64,000 nucleotides of DNA, taken from contig JAKPIB010000017.1 of the NCBI GenBank assembly GCA_029549985.1, positions 1 to 64,000 on the forward strand, read 5' to 3'. The translations under genes and the position numbers were made by a program. Shown piece after piece: positions 44,052 to 52,297 of the stretch (its first letter is position 1; each line of letters begins with the position of its first letter). Source of the stretch: Bacillota bacterium. GTDB lineage: Bacteria; Bacillota; Clostridia; Caldicoprobacterales; DTU083. Under the pieces are notes generated by a model, which saw nothing but the letters and a program-made list of their open reading frames with translations, did not search any database and was not told the origin of the DNA.

Positions 44052-45435
44052 AGCTTACCTCCGCATTTGTTCTAAATCTTATTATTTTCTCTGTTGCCGC
44101 CGTGAGCTTGTAATCCTCGTTCATCTGCAGGCCGACCACCCAGATTATATTATCCTCGTCAGCCAGCAGCGGGATACTGTCTCTGCGCTCAACAGGGATT
44201 TTCCTGTCTATGAAAAAATCCTTAAGCTTTTTGGTGCCGTTCATGCCAAGAGGCTTGAACCGGTCCCCGTCCCTGCGCTGCCTGAGCCTCAGGCTTCCCC
44301 TTACCTTACCTGCATCGATGTATATGCAGTCCCCGGAGTATACGGGCCGCTCTCTGCTATCTACCACCTCGGCGGTGACGGTCACTCCAAGCCCATCAAG
44401 CTCCACCCTCCCCGGGACAGGAAGGGGCACCTCGAAATATTCATGCTTTTGTTCAAGAGGCTTGCAGGTGAAACGCAGATATCCATAGCCCTTTATGACA
44501 TGGATGCCGGCCGGGAGCATTAGCCTTGATCCAGTCCGGGAGGCTGCAGCCATATCGATGATGTCCTCTATATGGACGTAGGAGATCCCGTCAAGGTCGG
44601 ATTTGATCTCCTGCATGGCCAGCCGGACCAGCCTCCTCTGCACAGCCCTGTGACAGGACAGAAACCCATCGAGCTTTATGTCCACCTGCTGCCCGTCTGC
44701 CACTGAGCATTTTTCGAACAGGCCCTCGCTGTACCCGGTCATAAACTCATTTTCCTCCAGCGCGAGGCTTCCTAGCCTGGCTATGGAGTCCACGACCGAA
44801 GGGTTGTACTCCTCAAGGGCAGGGATAAGAAGATTGCGTATGCGGTTGCGCGTATAGTCAAGCTGGGCATTGGTCGCGTCTGTGCGATACGTCAGACCCT
44901 CCGCCTTCAGGTAGTCCTCGATCTCCCTGCGGCTGACACAAAGCAGCGGCCTTATGAAACACCCGTCCCTGACCGGCTTTATGCCGGATAGCCCTTCCAG
45001 GCCCGTGCCACGGATGATATTGTGAAGGATGGTCTCTGCCTGGTCATTCTTATGGTGGGCAGTTGCGATCCTGGCAGCGCCGGTCTGGCTCAGGACCTCT
45101 TTGAAAAACTCATACCGGACTATCCTGCCCGTCTCTTCCTCGGACTTGCGCCAGGCGGCTGCCAGGCCTCTTACATCGGCTTTTTTATGGTAAAAGCCGA
45201 TGCCCCATTTCTCACACAAGGCCCTTGCAAACTCCTCATCCTCATCTGCTTCTTCTCCCCTCAGGCCATGGTTTACATGGGCTGCTACGATCTCGATGCC
45301 AAAGACACCTTTGAGCTCCTTGAGTATATGAAGCAGGGCAACGGAGTCAGCCCCTCCTGAAAGCCCTGCCACCACCTTGTCGCCCTTTGAAAGCATCCTG
45401 TGTTTTTCGATATAGTCCTTGACCTTTTCAAGCAT
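44017..45435 (-). CDS. tilS: tRNA(Ile)-lysidine synthase
   Basis: 472 aa, N-type ATP pyrophosphatase with PP-loop SGGADS at residues 26-31. It adds lysine to C34 of tRNA-Ile(CAU) so it reads AUA. A linker and two C-terminal TilS domains follow. ATG 45435 is chosen because the frame upstream of it lies in the promoter/leader region and GCAGGTGG precedes it. Confidence 0.93.
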   Translation of the reverse strand: MLEKVKDYIEKHRMLSKGDKVVAGLSGGADSVALLHILKELKGVFGIEIVAAHVNHGLRGEEADEDEEFARALCEKWGIGFYHKKADVRGLAAAWRKSEEETGRIVRYEFFKEVLSQTGAARIATAHHKNDQAETILHNIIRGTGLEGLSGIKPVRDGCFIRPLLCVSRREIEDYLKAEGLTYRTDATNAQLDYTRNRIRNLLIPALEEYNPSVVDSIARLGSLALEENEFMTGYSEGLFEKCSVADGQQVDIKLDGFLSCHRAVQRRLVRLAMQEIKSDLDGISYVHIEDIIDMAAASRTGSRLMLPAGIHVIKGYGYLRFTCKPLEQKHEYFEVPLPVPGRVELDGLGVTVTAEVVDSRERPVYSGDCIYIDAGKVRGSLRLRQRRDGDRFKPLGMNGTKKLKDFFIDRKIPVERRDSIPLLADEDNIIWVVGLQMNEDYKLTAATEKIIRFRTNAEVSYAGPFGKDSDR

Positions 45436-45489
45436 CAGCGCCACCTGCCCGAGAATCCGCAGCGGATGTGTGCGTATAAGAATATTTAC

Positions 45490-45518
45490 ATTGTAGACCA
45501 CAATATCCCTTTTTTCAA
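45490..45518 (-). promoter_or_regulatory. Sigma-A promoter of tilS-hpt-ftsH
   Basis: TTGAAA (45518-45513), 17-base spacer, TACAAT (45495-45490), minus strand, 55 bases before tilS. Confidence 0.75.
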
Positions 45519-45543
45519 GGTTTTTTTACAGACACCGAAAGGC

Positions 45544-47943
45544 TCATGCAACAGGCCTCCATACCCTGCCGGCCAGTACGGTCATGTCATCATTGGCAGT
45601 ATTGCCGGTCCGCTTCAGGGCTTCCTCCAGGACGGCATCGGCTATCTCCTGGGGATTTACAGTGTTCAGGCCGGCAATAAAAGCCGCCGTTATCTTTTCG
45701 GCGTTATCCTCCGTTGAAAAGGCATCCAGCACGCCGTCGGTCATCATTATTATTATGTCCGAATCCTTGAGCCCGCAACTTATATTTTCCGGTTCCACAT
45801 CGTCAAGTATTCCGATGGGCAGGCCGGTCCGCTTGATTATCTCCACCCGGCCGTCCCGGTACAGAAAGCTCGCTACTCCGCCGATCTTTATGAACTCGGC
45901 CCCGGCACCCACCAAATCAATGATGCAAAGGTCCGCTGTGGCGTACATCTCATCCCGGGACCTAAGCATCAGGATCGAATTTATCGTCTTTATCGTCACA
46001 TCCTGGTCAAACCCGGCCTCCAGGAAATTTTCCGTCAGGGATATGACAGCACTGCTTTCCTCCTGGGCCCTTATCCCGGAGCCCATGCCGTCGCTCAATG
46101 CCAGCAGGTATCTGCCGTTCTTGATCGGCGTAAAGGAATAGCTGTCCCCGCACGCAGTGTTGCCCTCCTTGGCCTTCCGGGCTATGCCTGTAGTGACCTC
46201 GAACTTGCGGGACTCTACGAAGCGGAGCTCGCATATCCTTTTGCCCCCCTGGGTACACTCCCTGTTTATACTGGCCATGGGCTTGCCTATGACCTTGCTC
46301 ACTATGGGCTCCACCTTTTTTATGCATTCCCGCCTGCCGTTGCAGGCCTCCTTTGTTATGCAGATCTCCATGCTGCCGCCGGGCTTTTCAAGCACCAGTA
46401 CATCTGGCACCCTGATGCCGCTGCGGTCCAGCTCGATCCGGACGGAATCCTCCAGCTCCTGCCTGAAACCGACCTCCATGTCGATCTCCTCAGCCAGCCG
46501 GGTTATCACCTTCCCTACTCCGTTGAGCTGCTCTGCCACCAGCTGCCTGCAGTCGTTGATGCGCTGCTGCCATTTAAGGTTCTGCCTGTAGGCGGAATAT
46601 ACGCTGTTTATCGCATCCAGGAGCAGGCCCGGGTCCATGCACTTTCTGGCCAGGGGATCGGGCATCTCCTCCCGTTCGACCCTGCCCCGCGCTTCACAGA
46701 TCGTCAGCATATCGAACATATTGGTATAGGTCATATAAAAATCCCTTTCCCAGCAGCTCCGGTAAAGGGCGCAGTTATTGCAGACCTGCATGGCTATCAG
46801 GTCAAAAAGCCTGGAAAGCTCTTCATTCCCGGAAGCAGTTTTCCTCCCGGTCATCCGGCCAAATACCCTGGACAGGTGATAAAATACCTGGGAAAACTCC
46901 TTAAGCCTCCCCACTATCAGCTCCTGCATGCGACTGACATAGTATTGCTGGTTGCGCGCCCGGACAAAGGTATAGTCCAGGAATTGCTTCAAATAAAGGA
47001 TCCATTTCTGGGGGAACACCATGACGAAAAGGATCGCCGCCGCCACTTCGCCAAAGGGCAGGATCACGAAGGTCGACCGGTTGATATAGTAGGTCATCAG
47101 GGAGTTGGCTAGCATAAATGCAATGCATGAGCCGACCCGGCCCAGCTCCTTGAAGGTCCCGGCCAGGAGGCCGCAGACAGCCAGGTTGGCCATCAGGAGC
47201 GGGTCGGGGGATGAGGTCAGGGACAGCATGAAGCCCGCAGTTATCCCTATGGATGCGCCTACCCCCGCCCCGCCTATATAGGCAAGGAGCAGGGTTATGA
47301 ACACTGTAAAGATGCTGCGAAGCGAAAGCCCGAAGATATGTATGTTCCAGAAGCCGATGATGAGGAGGGATATGAAAATGCTGATGCATATGACTTCCTC
47401 TCCCGACAGTATGCGCCTTCGCCTTTGCTCCTTCAGCACATCCGCCCCGCGGGAGAAGATATAGGCCATGATAAATGAAATTATGCTTTCAAAAAGACCC
47501 AGCAGGAGCTCATATGCGAGCAGCCCGTCTGCCAGGATGAAGATGAGGTTGGCCAGGGCCATGCATAAAGTGACCGCCAGGGCTGCCCTGAAAACAGTCC
47601 AGCGAAATCTCCTCCTGCCCGCAATGTACCAGAATAAAGCAAAAAGCAGCATGGCAACGAGATATTTGAAAGCAAAGCTGCCGAACCTGAAGGTGAACAG
47701 CCCCAGGGCTGCAGATACAAATGCATTGACGCCCCCATACCTTTTATACAGGAGGACGGAAAAAAGCACTGCCCCGAAGGGCGCCAGCTCATCGAAGAGG
47801 ACAGCTCGTCCAATAAAAAAGCAGCATAAAGCCAGCAGGACCTCCTCGATCAAATACTCCGGCGTCAGCGCCTTGCGCTTGAGCTTTGCAGGCTTTGATT
47901 CCAGTACCTGGTTAAGCGCTATAAAGGCATCTCTCTGGGCCAT
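45544..47943 (-). CDS. spoIIE: Stage II sporulation protein E (PP2C-type phosphatase)
   Basis: 799 aa. About ten membrane helices in the first third, a central regulatory region with several cysteines (CNNCALYRSCWERDF), and a C-terminal PP2C phosphatase domain (LALSDGMGSGIRAQEES, IIMMTDGVLDAF). It dephosphorylates SpoIIAA to activate sigma-F in the forespore and acts in polar septation. ATG 47943 has AGGTGG seven bases upstream. Its promoter has the Spo0A-type spacing. Confidence 0.96.
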   Translation of the reverse strand: MAQRDAFIALNQVLESKPAKLKRKALTPEYLIEEVLLALCCFFIGRAVLFDELAPFGAVLFSVLLYKRYGGVNAFVSAALGLFTFRFGSFAFKYLVAMLLFALFWYIAGRRRFRWTVFRAALAVTLCMALANLIFILADGLLAYELLLGLFESIISFIMAYIFSRGADVLKEQRRRRILSGEEVICISIFISLLIIGFWNIHIFGLSLRSIFTVFITLLLAYIGGAGVGASIGITAGFMLSLTSSPDPLLMANLAVCGLLAGTFKELGRVGSCIAFMLANSLMTYYINRSTFVILPFGEVAAAILFVMVFPQKWILYLKQFLDYTFVRARNQQYYVSRMQELIVGRLKEFSQVFYHLSRVFGRMTGRKTASGNEELSRLFDLIAMQVCNNCALYRSCWERDFYMTYTNMFDMLTICEARGRVEREEMPDPLARKCMDPGLLLDAINSVYSAYRQNLKWQQRINDCRQLVAEQLNGVGKVITRLAEEIDMEVGFRQELEDSVRIELDRSGIRVPDVLVLEKPGGSMEICITKEACNGRRECIKKVEPIVSKVIGKPMASINRECTQGGKRICELRFVESRKFEVTTGIARKAKEGNTACGDSYSFTPIKNGRYLLALSDGMGSGIRAQEESSAVISLTENFLEAGFDQDVTIKTINSILMLRSRDEMYATADLCIIDLVGAGAEFIKIGGVASFLYRDGRVEIIKRTGLPIGILDDVEPENISCGLKDSDIIIMMTDGVLDAFSTEDNAEKITAAFIAGLNTVNPQEIADAVLEEALKRTGNTANDDMTVLAGRVWRPVA

Positions 47944-47990
47944 ATGAACACCACCTGTATACCATGAAATGCAACGTGTGAAGTGATGCC

Positions 47991-48024
47991 ATTATACCAA
48001 ATTACTGGTAAATTATTTTGTCAA
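47991..48024 (-). promoter_or_regulatory. Likely Spo0A-activated promoter of spoIIE
   Basis: On the minus strand perfect TTGACA (48024-48019) and perfect TATAAT (47996-47991) are separated by 22 bases, not 17. B. subtilis spoIIE and spoIIG promoters have this wide spacing and need Spo0A-P. Confidence 0.75.
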
Positions 48025-48050
48025 GATAGCGAGAGCGCCAGAAAAATGTT

Positions 48051-48057
48051 TTTGACA
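48051..48057 (-). promoter_or_regulatory. Candidate Spo0A box upstream of spoIIE
   Basis: TGTCAAA on the minus strand, one mismatch from TGTCGAA, within TTTTTGTCAAAAA, about 27 bases upstream of the -35. Confidence 0.55.
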
Positions 48058-48180
48058 AAAACCCGTCTGATACCGGATATAACAGCTGTTTCTCCCCGCT
48101 GCTGCAGCCCCGGCAAGGGCTTGTCCCATGTATATTGTAGAAATATCCGAAAGTATGTGAAACGATTTTTTATTTTATAG

Positions 48181-48214
48181 AAAAGGAGCTATCTCCTTCT
48201 ACAGACAGCTCCTT
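48181..48214 (-). terminator. Terminator of the tRNA cluster
   Basis: 8-bp outer stem AAGGAGCT/AGCTCCTT with an internal loop, ending TTTTC on the minus strand. Confidence 0.7.
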
Positions 48215-48325
48215 GGCTCTTTTTATAATGAACCTGACTCATCACATCTATTCGTAGCGATATATTCATTTATGATCTCGCTATCGAATGTGAATATATT
48301 ATCTCCAAGAGATGGACAAAAAAAA

Positions 48326-48401
48326 TGGTGGGAGCAATAGGGCTCGAACCTATGACCCCCTGCTTGTAAGGCAGGTGCTCTCCCAGCTGAGCTATGCTCC
48401 C
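48326..48401 (-). tRNA. tRNA-Val (anticodon UAC)
   Basis: 76 bases with encoded CCA. Acceptor stem GGGAGCA/TGCTCCC, T-loop GGTTCGAGCCC and anticodon loop CTTACAA are all intact. Last of three tRNAs in one transcript. Confidence 0.96.
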
Positions 48402-48450
48402 ACATACAAAGGTCAGGTGCCGCTGTGGCATCTGACCTCCGGCTTTTCTA

Positions 48451-48527
48451 TGGTAGCGGCGAACGGATTTGAACCGCTGACACTTCGGGTATGAACCGAA
48501 TGCTCTAGCCAACTGAGCTACGCCGCC
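48451..48527 (-). tRNA. tRNA-Met (elongator, CAU)
   Basis: 77 bases with CCA. Anticodon loop TTCATAC, stem TTCGG/CCGAA and acceptor GGCGGCG. The fully paired acceptor marks it as elongator, not initiator. Confidence 0.93.
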
Positions 48528-48530
48528 ATA

Positions 48531-48607
48531 TGGTTGCGGGGGAAGGATTTGAACCTTCGACCTCCGGGTTATGAGCCCGACGAGCTGCCAGACTGCTCCA
48601 CCCCGCG
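48531..48607 (-). tRNA. Initiator tRNA-fMet (CAU)
   Basis: 77 bases with CCA. The C1-A72 mismatch in the acceptor (CGCGGGG with CCCCGCA) and three G-C pairs in the anticodon stem (GGG/CCC around CTCATAA) are initiator hallmarks. Confidence 0.96.
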
Positions 48608-48613
48608 ATATAA

Positions 48614-48632
48614 TCGCCACTTTCCGTGGCGA
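48614..48632 (-). other. Leader hairpin before tRNA-fMet
   Basis: A 7-bp stem TCGCCAC/GTGGCGA with a 5-base loop, six bases upstream of the tRNA 5' end, perhaps protecting the precursor or guiding RNase P processing. Confidence 0.4.
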
Positions 48633-48640
48633 CAAAATAT

Positions 48641-48669
48641 ATTCTATAATAACACTTTATATAAGTCAA
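48641..48669 (-). promoter_or_regulatory. Sigma-A promoter of the tRNA cluster
   Basis: TTGACT (48669-48664), 17-base spacer, TAGAAT (48646-48641), minus strand. Confidence 0.75.
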
Positions 48670-48705
48670 TAGTGATTTGCTCGGAATTTTTTGTATTTGG
48701 TATCC

Positions 48706-49116
48706 TCAACCCCGGCTGCGGGAATATCCACCACCCCTTTTGGATTCCCTGTTTCTGATATCAAGCAGCCTCTCTTCGCTTTCCTTCATGAACCTGGACA
48801 AGGTTTCCTCAAATGAAGCAGATGTGTTGCTGTTGAACTCTCTGTCCCAGTCAATGTCAATGGGACGGGATGATTTCCTTGCTCCTCCTGCCTGACGGAT
48901 CGACAGGCTGATCTTGCCATTTTCATCAACGGTCAGGACCTTCACCCGCACCTTATCGCTGAGCTTGAGATAAGCGTTGATGTCCTTCACGTATGCGTCA
49001 GCAATCTCCGAAATGTGGACCATCCCCGTCCTCCCGCCCGGAAGGTCTATGAACGCGCCGAAGCTGGTTATCCCGGAGACTGTCCCTTCTACTATTTGCC
49101 CTGCCTCGAGAGACAT
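48706..49116 (-). CDS. S1-domain RNA-binding protein (YabR-like)
   Basis: 136 aa. One S1 domain at about 1-75 (EGTVSGITSFGAFIDLPGGRTGMVHISEI) and a basic, glycine-rich tail. Follows divIC as in B. subtilis yabR. Role in RNA metabolism presumed. Confidence 0.9.
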   Translation of the reverse strand: MSLEAGQIVEGTVSGITSFGAFIDLPGGRTGMVHISEIADAYVKDINAYLKLSDKVRVKVLTVDENGKISLSIRQAGGARKSSRPIDIDWDREFNSNTSASFEETLSRFMKESEERLLDIRNRESKRGGGYSRSRG

Positions 49117-49135
49117 AAAAGTGATGCTTCCTCCT

Positions 49136-49429
49136 CTAATCCTTTTTCTCTATAAATATTATCTCATTGTCCTTAACCCATCCCAGCCTGCTTCTCGCAA
49201 TCTTCTCGATGTATTCCGGGGTCTTGGTATACTCGATCTGGCGCTTCAACACTTCATTGTCATACTGGGCCTGCTCGATCCGCTGCACAAGGCTGTCGAT
49301 ATCTGCCCGCTGCCTGCTTAACGCTATTTCCTGCTCTGCCATTACAAACAGGAAATAACCGAGCAACAGGAGGACCAACATTATTTTTGCCCGCATTTTC
49401 AGTACATATTTGCGCTTTTGCTTTGGCAT
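49136..49429 (-). CDS. divIC: Septum formation initiator (DivIC/FtsL-like)
   Basis: 97 aa. A basic N-terminus, one membrane helix (about 15-33) and a coiled coil (about 35-66) that pairs with FtsL at the division septum, ending in a conserved YIEKIARSRLGWVKDNEIIF segment. Confidence 0.88.
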   Translation of the reverse strand: MPKQKRKYVLKMRAKIMLVLLLLGYFLFVMAEQEIALSRQRADIDSLVQRIEQAQYDNEVLKRQIEYTKTPEYIEKIARSRLGWVKDNEIIFIEKKD

Positions 49430-49531
49430 GGCATACCCTCTTTTGCATTATGGTTATCCGCAGATCGGTTTGGGTTAAAAACGCAGACAGATATACATAT
49501 TCTCTATTCTACGTCTATTTTGAAATTCCTG

Positions 49532-49963
49532 TTATTCAACTGGTTTTTCCGCATCTTTTTTTAAAGAAAATTTGGGCAGGAGCCGGCCTATGACCCTGCC
49601 TGCAAGCCGGAAGGGCCAAAGCATGACCTTAACAGCCTGGGCCCACACCCAACTTATCCCCTTGTATATGAACAGCATCACCCGGAATATCACCGGGCTG
49701 AGGGTCAAGGCATAAAGAGCCCAGCCCATGGCCAGCCCGATGATGGTATAGATCCTGACCTCACCGTAGTTGACATAAAAGATGACAGCAAAGGCAAGCA
49801 GGCCCATGATGACCCAAAAGAGCAGGTCCAACACTGCCGTAATAAATTTGCCGGGCTTTGTTATGTGCCTGATCATCCTGAACAGGTCATAGATGAACCC
49901 CATCACAAAGCCGGCATAAACGGTTGCCAGGAATACATATGCCTGGTTGACGGTAGAAGGCAT
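49532..49963 (-). CDS. yabQ: Spore cortex biosynthesis protein YabQ
   Basis: 143 aa, four or five membrane helices. Pattern FVMGFIYDLFRMIRHI and LDLLFWVIMGLLAF is typical. It is needed for spore cortex formation and follows yabP, 15 bases apart. Confidence 0.88.
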   Translation of the reverse strand: MPSTVNQAYVFLATVYAGFVMGFIYDLFRMIRHITKPGKFITAVLDLLFWVIMGLLAFAVIFYVNYGEVRIYTIIGLAMGWALYALTLSPVIFRVMLFIYKGISWVWAQAVKVMLWPFRLAGRVIGRLLPKFSLKKDAEKPVE

Positions 49964-49978
49964 GTCATGGTCGCCCCC

Positions 49979-50281
49979 TTATTTGAACAGCTTGCCGAAA
50001 AAGCCTCCGCCCTTGGCTTTAGGACCATCCTGGTCACTATACTCCAGTCCGGTTATCTCGCCCTCGACAATGAGCTGGCCTTCATCCAGGTTGAGCTTGT
50101 TTATATGAAGATCCACTCCATGCAAGGTGATGTAACCTAAGCTGGTTACAAGCAGAACAGCGGATTCGTCGAAGCTGTCCACATCCTCGACTCCGGTTAT
50201 GGTCACCCTTTCCCGGTTTTCCATGAGCACGCTGTGGCTGCGGCTCCGCACCAGCTTTTTATCGTCTATTTCCCGCACCAT
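49979..50281 (-). CDS. yabP: Sporulation protein YabP
   Basis: 100 aa, beta-rich, with RERVTITGVEDVDSFDESAVLLVTSLGYITLHG and INKLNLDEGQLIVEGEI, as in the YabP/YqfC family. It is expressed in the mother cell, with yabQ. Confidence 0.92.
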   Translation of the reverse strand: MVREIDDKKLVRSRSHSVLMENRERVTITGVEDVDSFDESAVLLVTSLGYITLHGVDLHINKLNLDEGQLIVEGEITGLEYSDQDGPKAKGGGFFGKLFK

Positions 50282-50353
50282 ATAAGCACCCCTCCTTCAT
50301 ATGGCCAACAAGCCTATATGATAAATATGCCCGATGGTGCCTCTATATGCAAA

Positions 50354-50376
50354 AAAGCACCCGTTTAAGGTGCTTT
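50354..50376 (-). terminator. Terminator of the spoIID-type gene
   Basis: 8-bp stem AAAGCACC/GGTGCTTT, 7-base loop, then TTT on the minus strand. Confidence 0.85.
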
Positions 50377-50404
50377 CCGTTTTTATGAGTAATGTTTGTC
50401 GTCC

Positions 50405-51430
50405 CTAATCCCACATCTTTACGATGTCTATGTCCTTGTAGTAATGGTTGATTATGTCTTCGGCCTTCTTACCCTGTCCTGCCATAGTGTATGCTCCCCA
50501 TTGGGACATGCCTACACCGTGGCCGTAGCCCCTGCCGGTCATGACCACCTTGTCGCCTTTGAGGGCTATACTGTCCAAAAGCGTTGACCGCATTTCCGTC
50601 GAACCCAGGGCCAGCCTCAGCTCCGCCCCGGATACCCTGACATCATCGAATTGGATCGTAACAGCCCGTCCCGATGGGCCCTTCTCGGCTATCGAAACCC
50701 TGCTGAAATCCTTTACCGGCTTCCCCGCTTCCTTCAGGGCTGACAGGACCTTGGCCTTGGGGAAGGATGCAGTCCACTTCCTGGCTTCCGCATCTACGTT
50801 CCCACCGGTATCGGGTGAATCGACGACCTTGATGTAAGGCGTCTGCTCCTCCTTGAAATTAACCCCCTCCAGCGGCGTGGCGGTTTTGCCGCCGGCGTTG
50901 GAATGGAACCAGGTACGTACGAATTTCCCCTTGTAGACTATGACCTGGCCTCTTGTTTCCTTGACCGCCTTTTTGATCCGGTCGTTCACCGCATCCGCGT
51001 TCCAGGCCTGGGCTTCTTCGATATCGGTCGATACATGGGCGTTTTTATACTTGGACTGCCCTTTTTCTTCTATGAACTGGAGCACAAAGGTCCGGGCTAT
51101 GATCGCCTGGGCCTTTATGGCTTCAAGCGGCCAGTCGTTTTTGATCTCGCCGCCCACGACGCCCGCCACATAATCCTCGAAGGCCATTTCCTGGACCTTT
51201 TTCTCCTGGGCGATGTAGACCTTGAGCCTGGGTTCCTGGTTTTCCTGCGCATGAAGCTGCTTGGGCAGCCTGGGCTTCCGGCTACTTGGTCCTTGTTGAT
51301 CCGTCCGCTCCTCCTGCCCTGTCTGGCCCGGTCCCTGGTCCGGCCTGCGGCTGACCCTGCACGAGGCAGTCATGAGGGACAGGATGATCAAAAGCAGGGC
51401 AAGGGCCTGAATTGGTTTTTTATGCAACAT
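50405..51430 (-). CDS. spoIID: SpoIID/LytB-domain protein
   Basis: 341 aa. An N-terminal lipoprotein-like signal ending MTASC, a Pro/Gln-rich linker (about 25-65), and a SpoIID domain: VAGVVGGEIKNDWPLEAIKAQAIIARTF, WFHSNAGGKTA and GRGYGHGVGMSQWGA. SpoIID is a lytic transglycosylase for engulfment; this may be SpoIID itself or a paralogue, since its position between rqcP and yabP is not that of B. subtilis. Confidence 0.82.
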   Translation of the reverse strand: MLHKKPIQALALLLIILSLMTASCRVSRRPDQGPGQTGQEERTDQQGPSSRKPRLPKQLHAQENQEPRLKVYIAQEKKVQEMAFEDYVAGVVGGEIKNDWPLEAIKAQAIIARTFVLQFIEEKGQSKYKNAHVSTDIEEAQAWNADAVNDRIKKAVKETRGQVIVYKGKFVRTWFHSNAGGKTATPLEGVNFKEEQTPYIKVVDSPDTGGNVDAEARKWTASFPKAKVLSALKEAGKPVKDFSRVSIAEKGPSGRAVTIQFDDVRVSGAELRLALGSTEMRSTLLDSIALKGDKVVMTGRGYGHGVGMSQWGAYTMAGQGKKAEDIINHYYKDIDIVKMWD

Positions 51431-51517
51431 CGCATTTGCCTCCCGTCAGTTTGCGTGATTAGCTTCACTGCTTGTCACGATTAGTATTTTCCCGAATGCA
51501 GGAGGCAATACATATGT

Positions 51518-51757
51518 TTATAGTTCGCGATAAAGCATGCTTGCGTCACCCTTGGGCACAGTCTCAGAAATCTGGAGCACTTCGTAGCTTTTTTGGTGTT
51601 CTCCGTATTGTATGCTGATGATGTCGCCTACCTTGACCTCGCTGCCCGGCTTGGCCGTTTTGCCGTTGAGCTGGACCCGCCCGCTGCTGCAGGCCTCGTT
51701 GGCGACCGTCCTTCGCTTTATTATCCTGGATACTTTCAGAAACTTGTCAAGACGCAT
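51518..51757 (-). CDS. rqcP: S4-domain protein RqcP (YabO)
   Basis: 79 aa, one S4 RNA-binding domain (MRLDKFLKVSRIIKRRTVANEA). RqcP helps RqcH add alanine tails on stalled 50S subunits. ATG 51757 has GGAGG six bases upstream. Position between yabN/hup and yabP matches yabO. Confidence 0.9.
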   Translation of the reverse strand: MRLDKFLKVSRIIKRRTVANEACSSGRVQLNGKTAKPGSEVKVGDIISIQYGEHQKSYEVLQISETVPKGDASMLYREL

Positions 51758-51850
51758 ATGGTTCCTCCGTAAGGCTGGCTTCATTATATATGATGCGTTA
51801 TAGGGATTTTATATGAGCATTTTGCTTTTGAACAAAAAAAGAAAAGAAAA

Positions 51851-51870
51851 AACCGGGGTTTGCCCGGCTT
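51851..51870 (-). terminator. Terminator of hup
   Basis: Stem AAGCCGGG/CCCGGTT, then TTTTTTCTTTT on the minus strand. Confidence 0.85.
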
Positions 51871-51875
51871 TTACT

Positions 51876-52148
51876 TTATTGTACGGAGTCCTTTAAAGCT
51901 TTGCCTGCTTTGAAGACGGGAGCTTTGGAAGCGGGGATCACGATTTCCTCTTTTGTCTGAGGATTCCTGCCCTTCCTCTCGGCTCTCTTCCTAACTTCAA
52001 AGGTACCAAATCCGACCAACTGCACTTTATCATTGTTAGCCAGAGCTTCTGTAACAACTGATACAAATGCGTTTATGGCTTTTTCGGCATCCTTTTTCGT
52101 TAATTCGCTTTTCTCAGCGACAGCAGAGATCAATTCAGCTTTGTTCAC
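51876..52148 (-). CDS. hup: DNA-binding protein HU
   Basis: 90 aa, standard length. The DNA-binding arm [19 protein letters not shown] and core [24 protein letters not shown] are as expected. GTG start. It compacts and bends DNA. Confidence 0.96.
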   Translation of the reverse strand: MNKAELISAVAEKSELTKKDAEKAINAFVSVVTEALANNDKVQLVGFGTFEVRKRAERKGRNPQTKEEIVIPASKAPVFKAGKALKDSVQ

Positions 52149-52297
52149 TATTGAACCCTCCTTAAATGTAATTACTTATAGCTTATTCGCTATTTTTCTT
52201 ATAATTCCTTCCTATCCTCGAAGAATTTTAAGGTTTTTATGGTAAATTGTACGGTTTGAAGGAATCCCAGACATATAATTGCCATATTTTACTTGCG

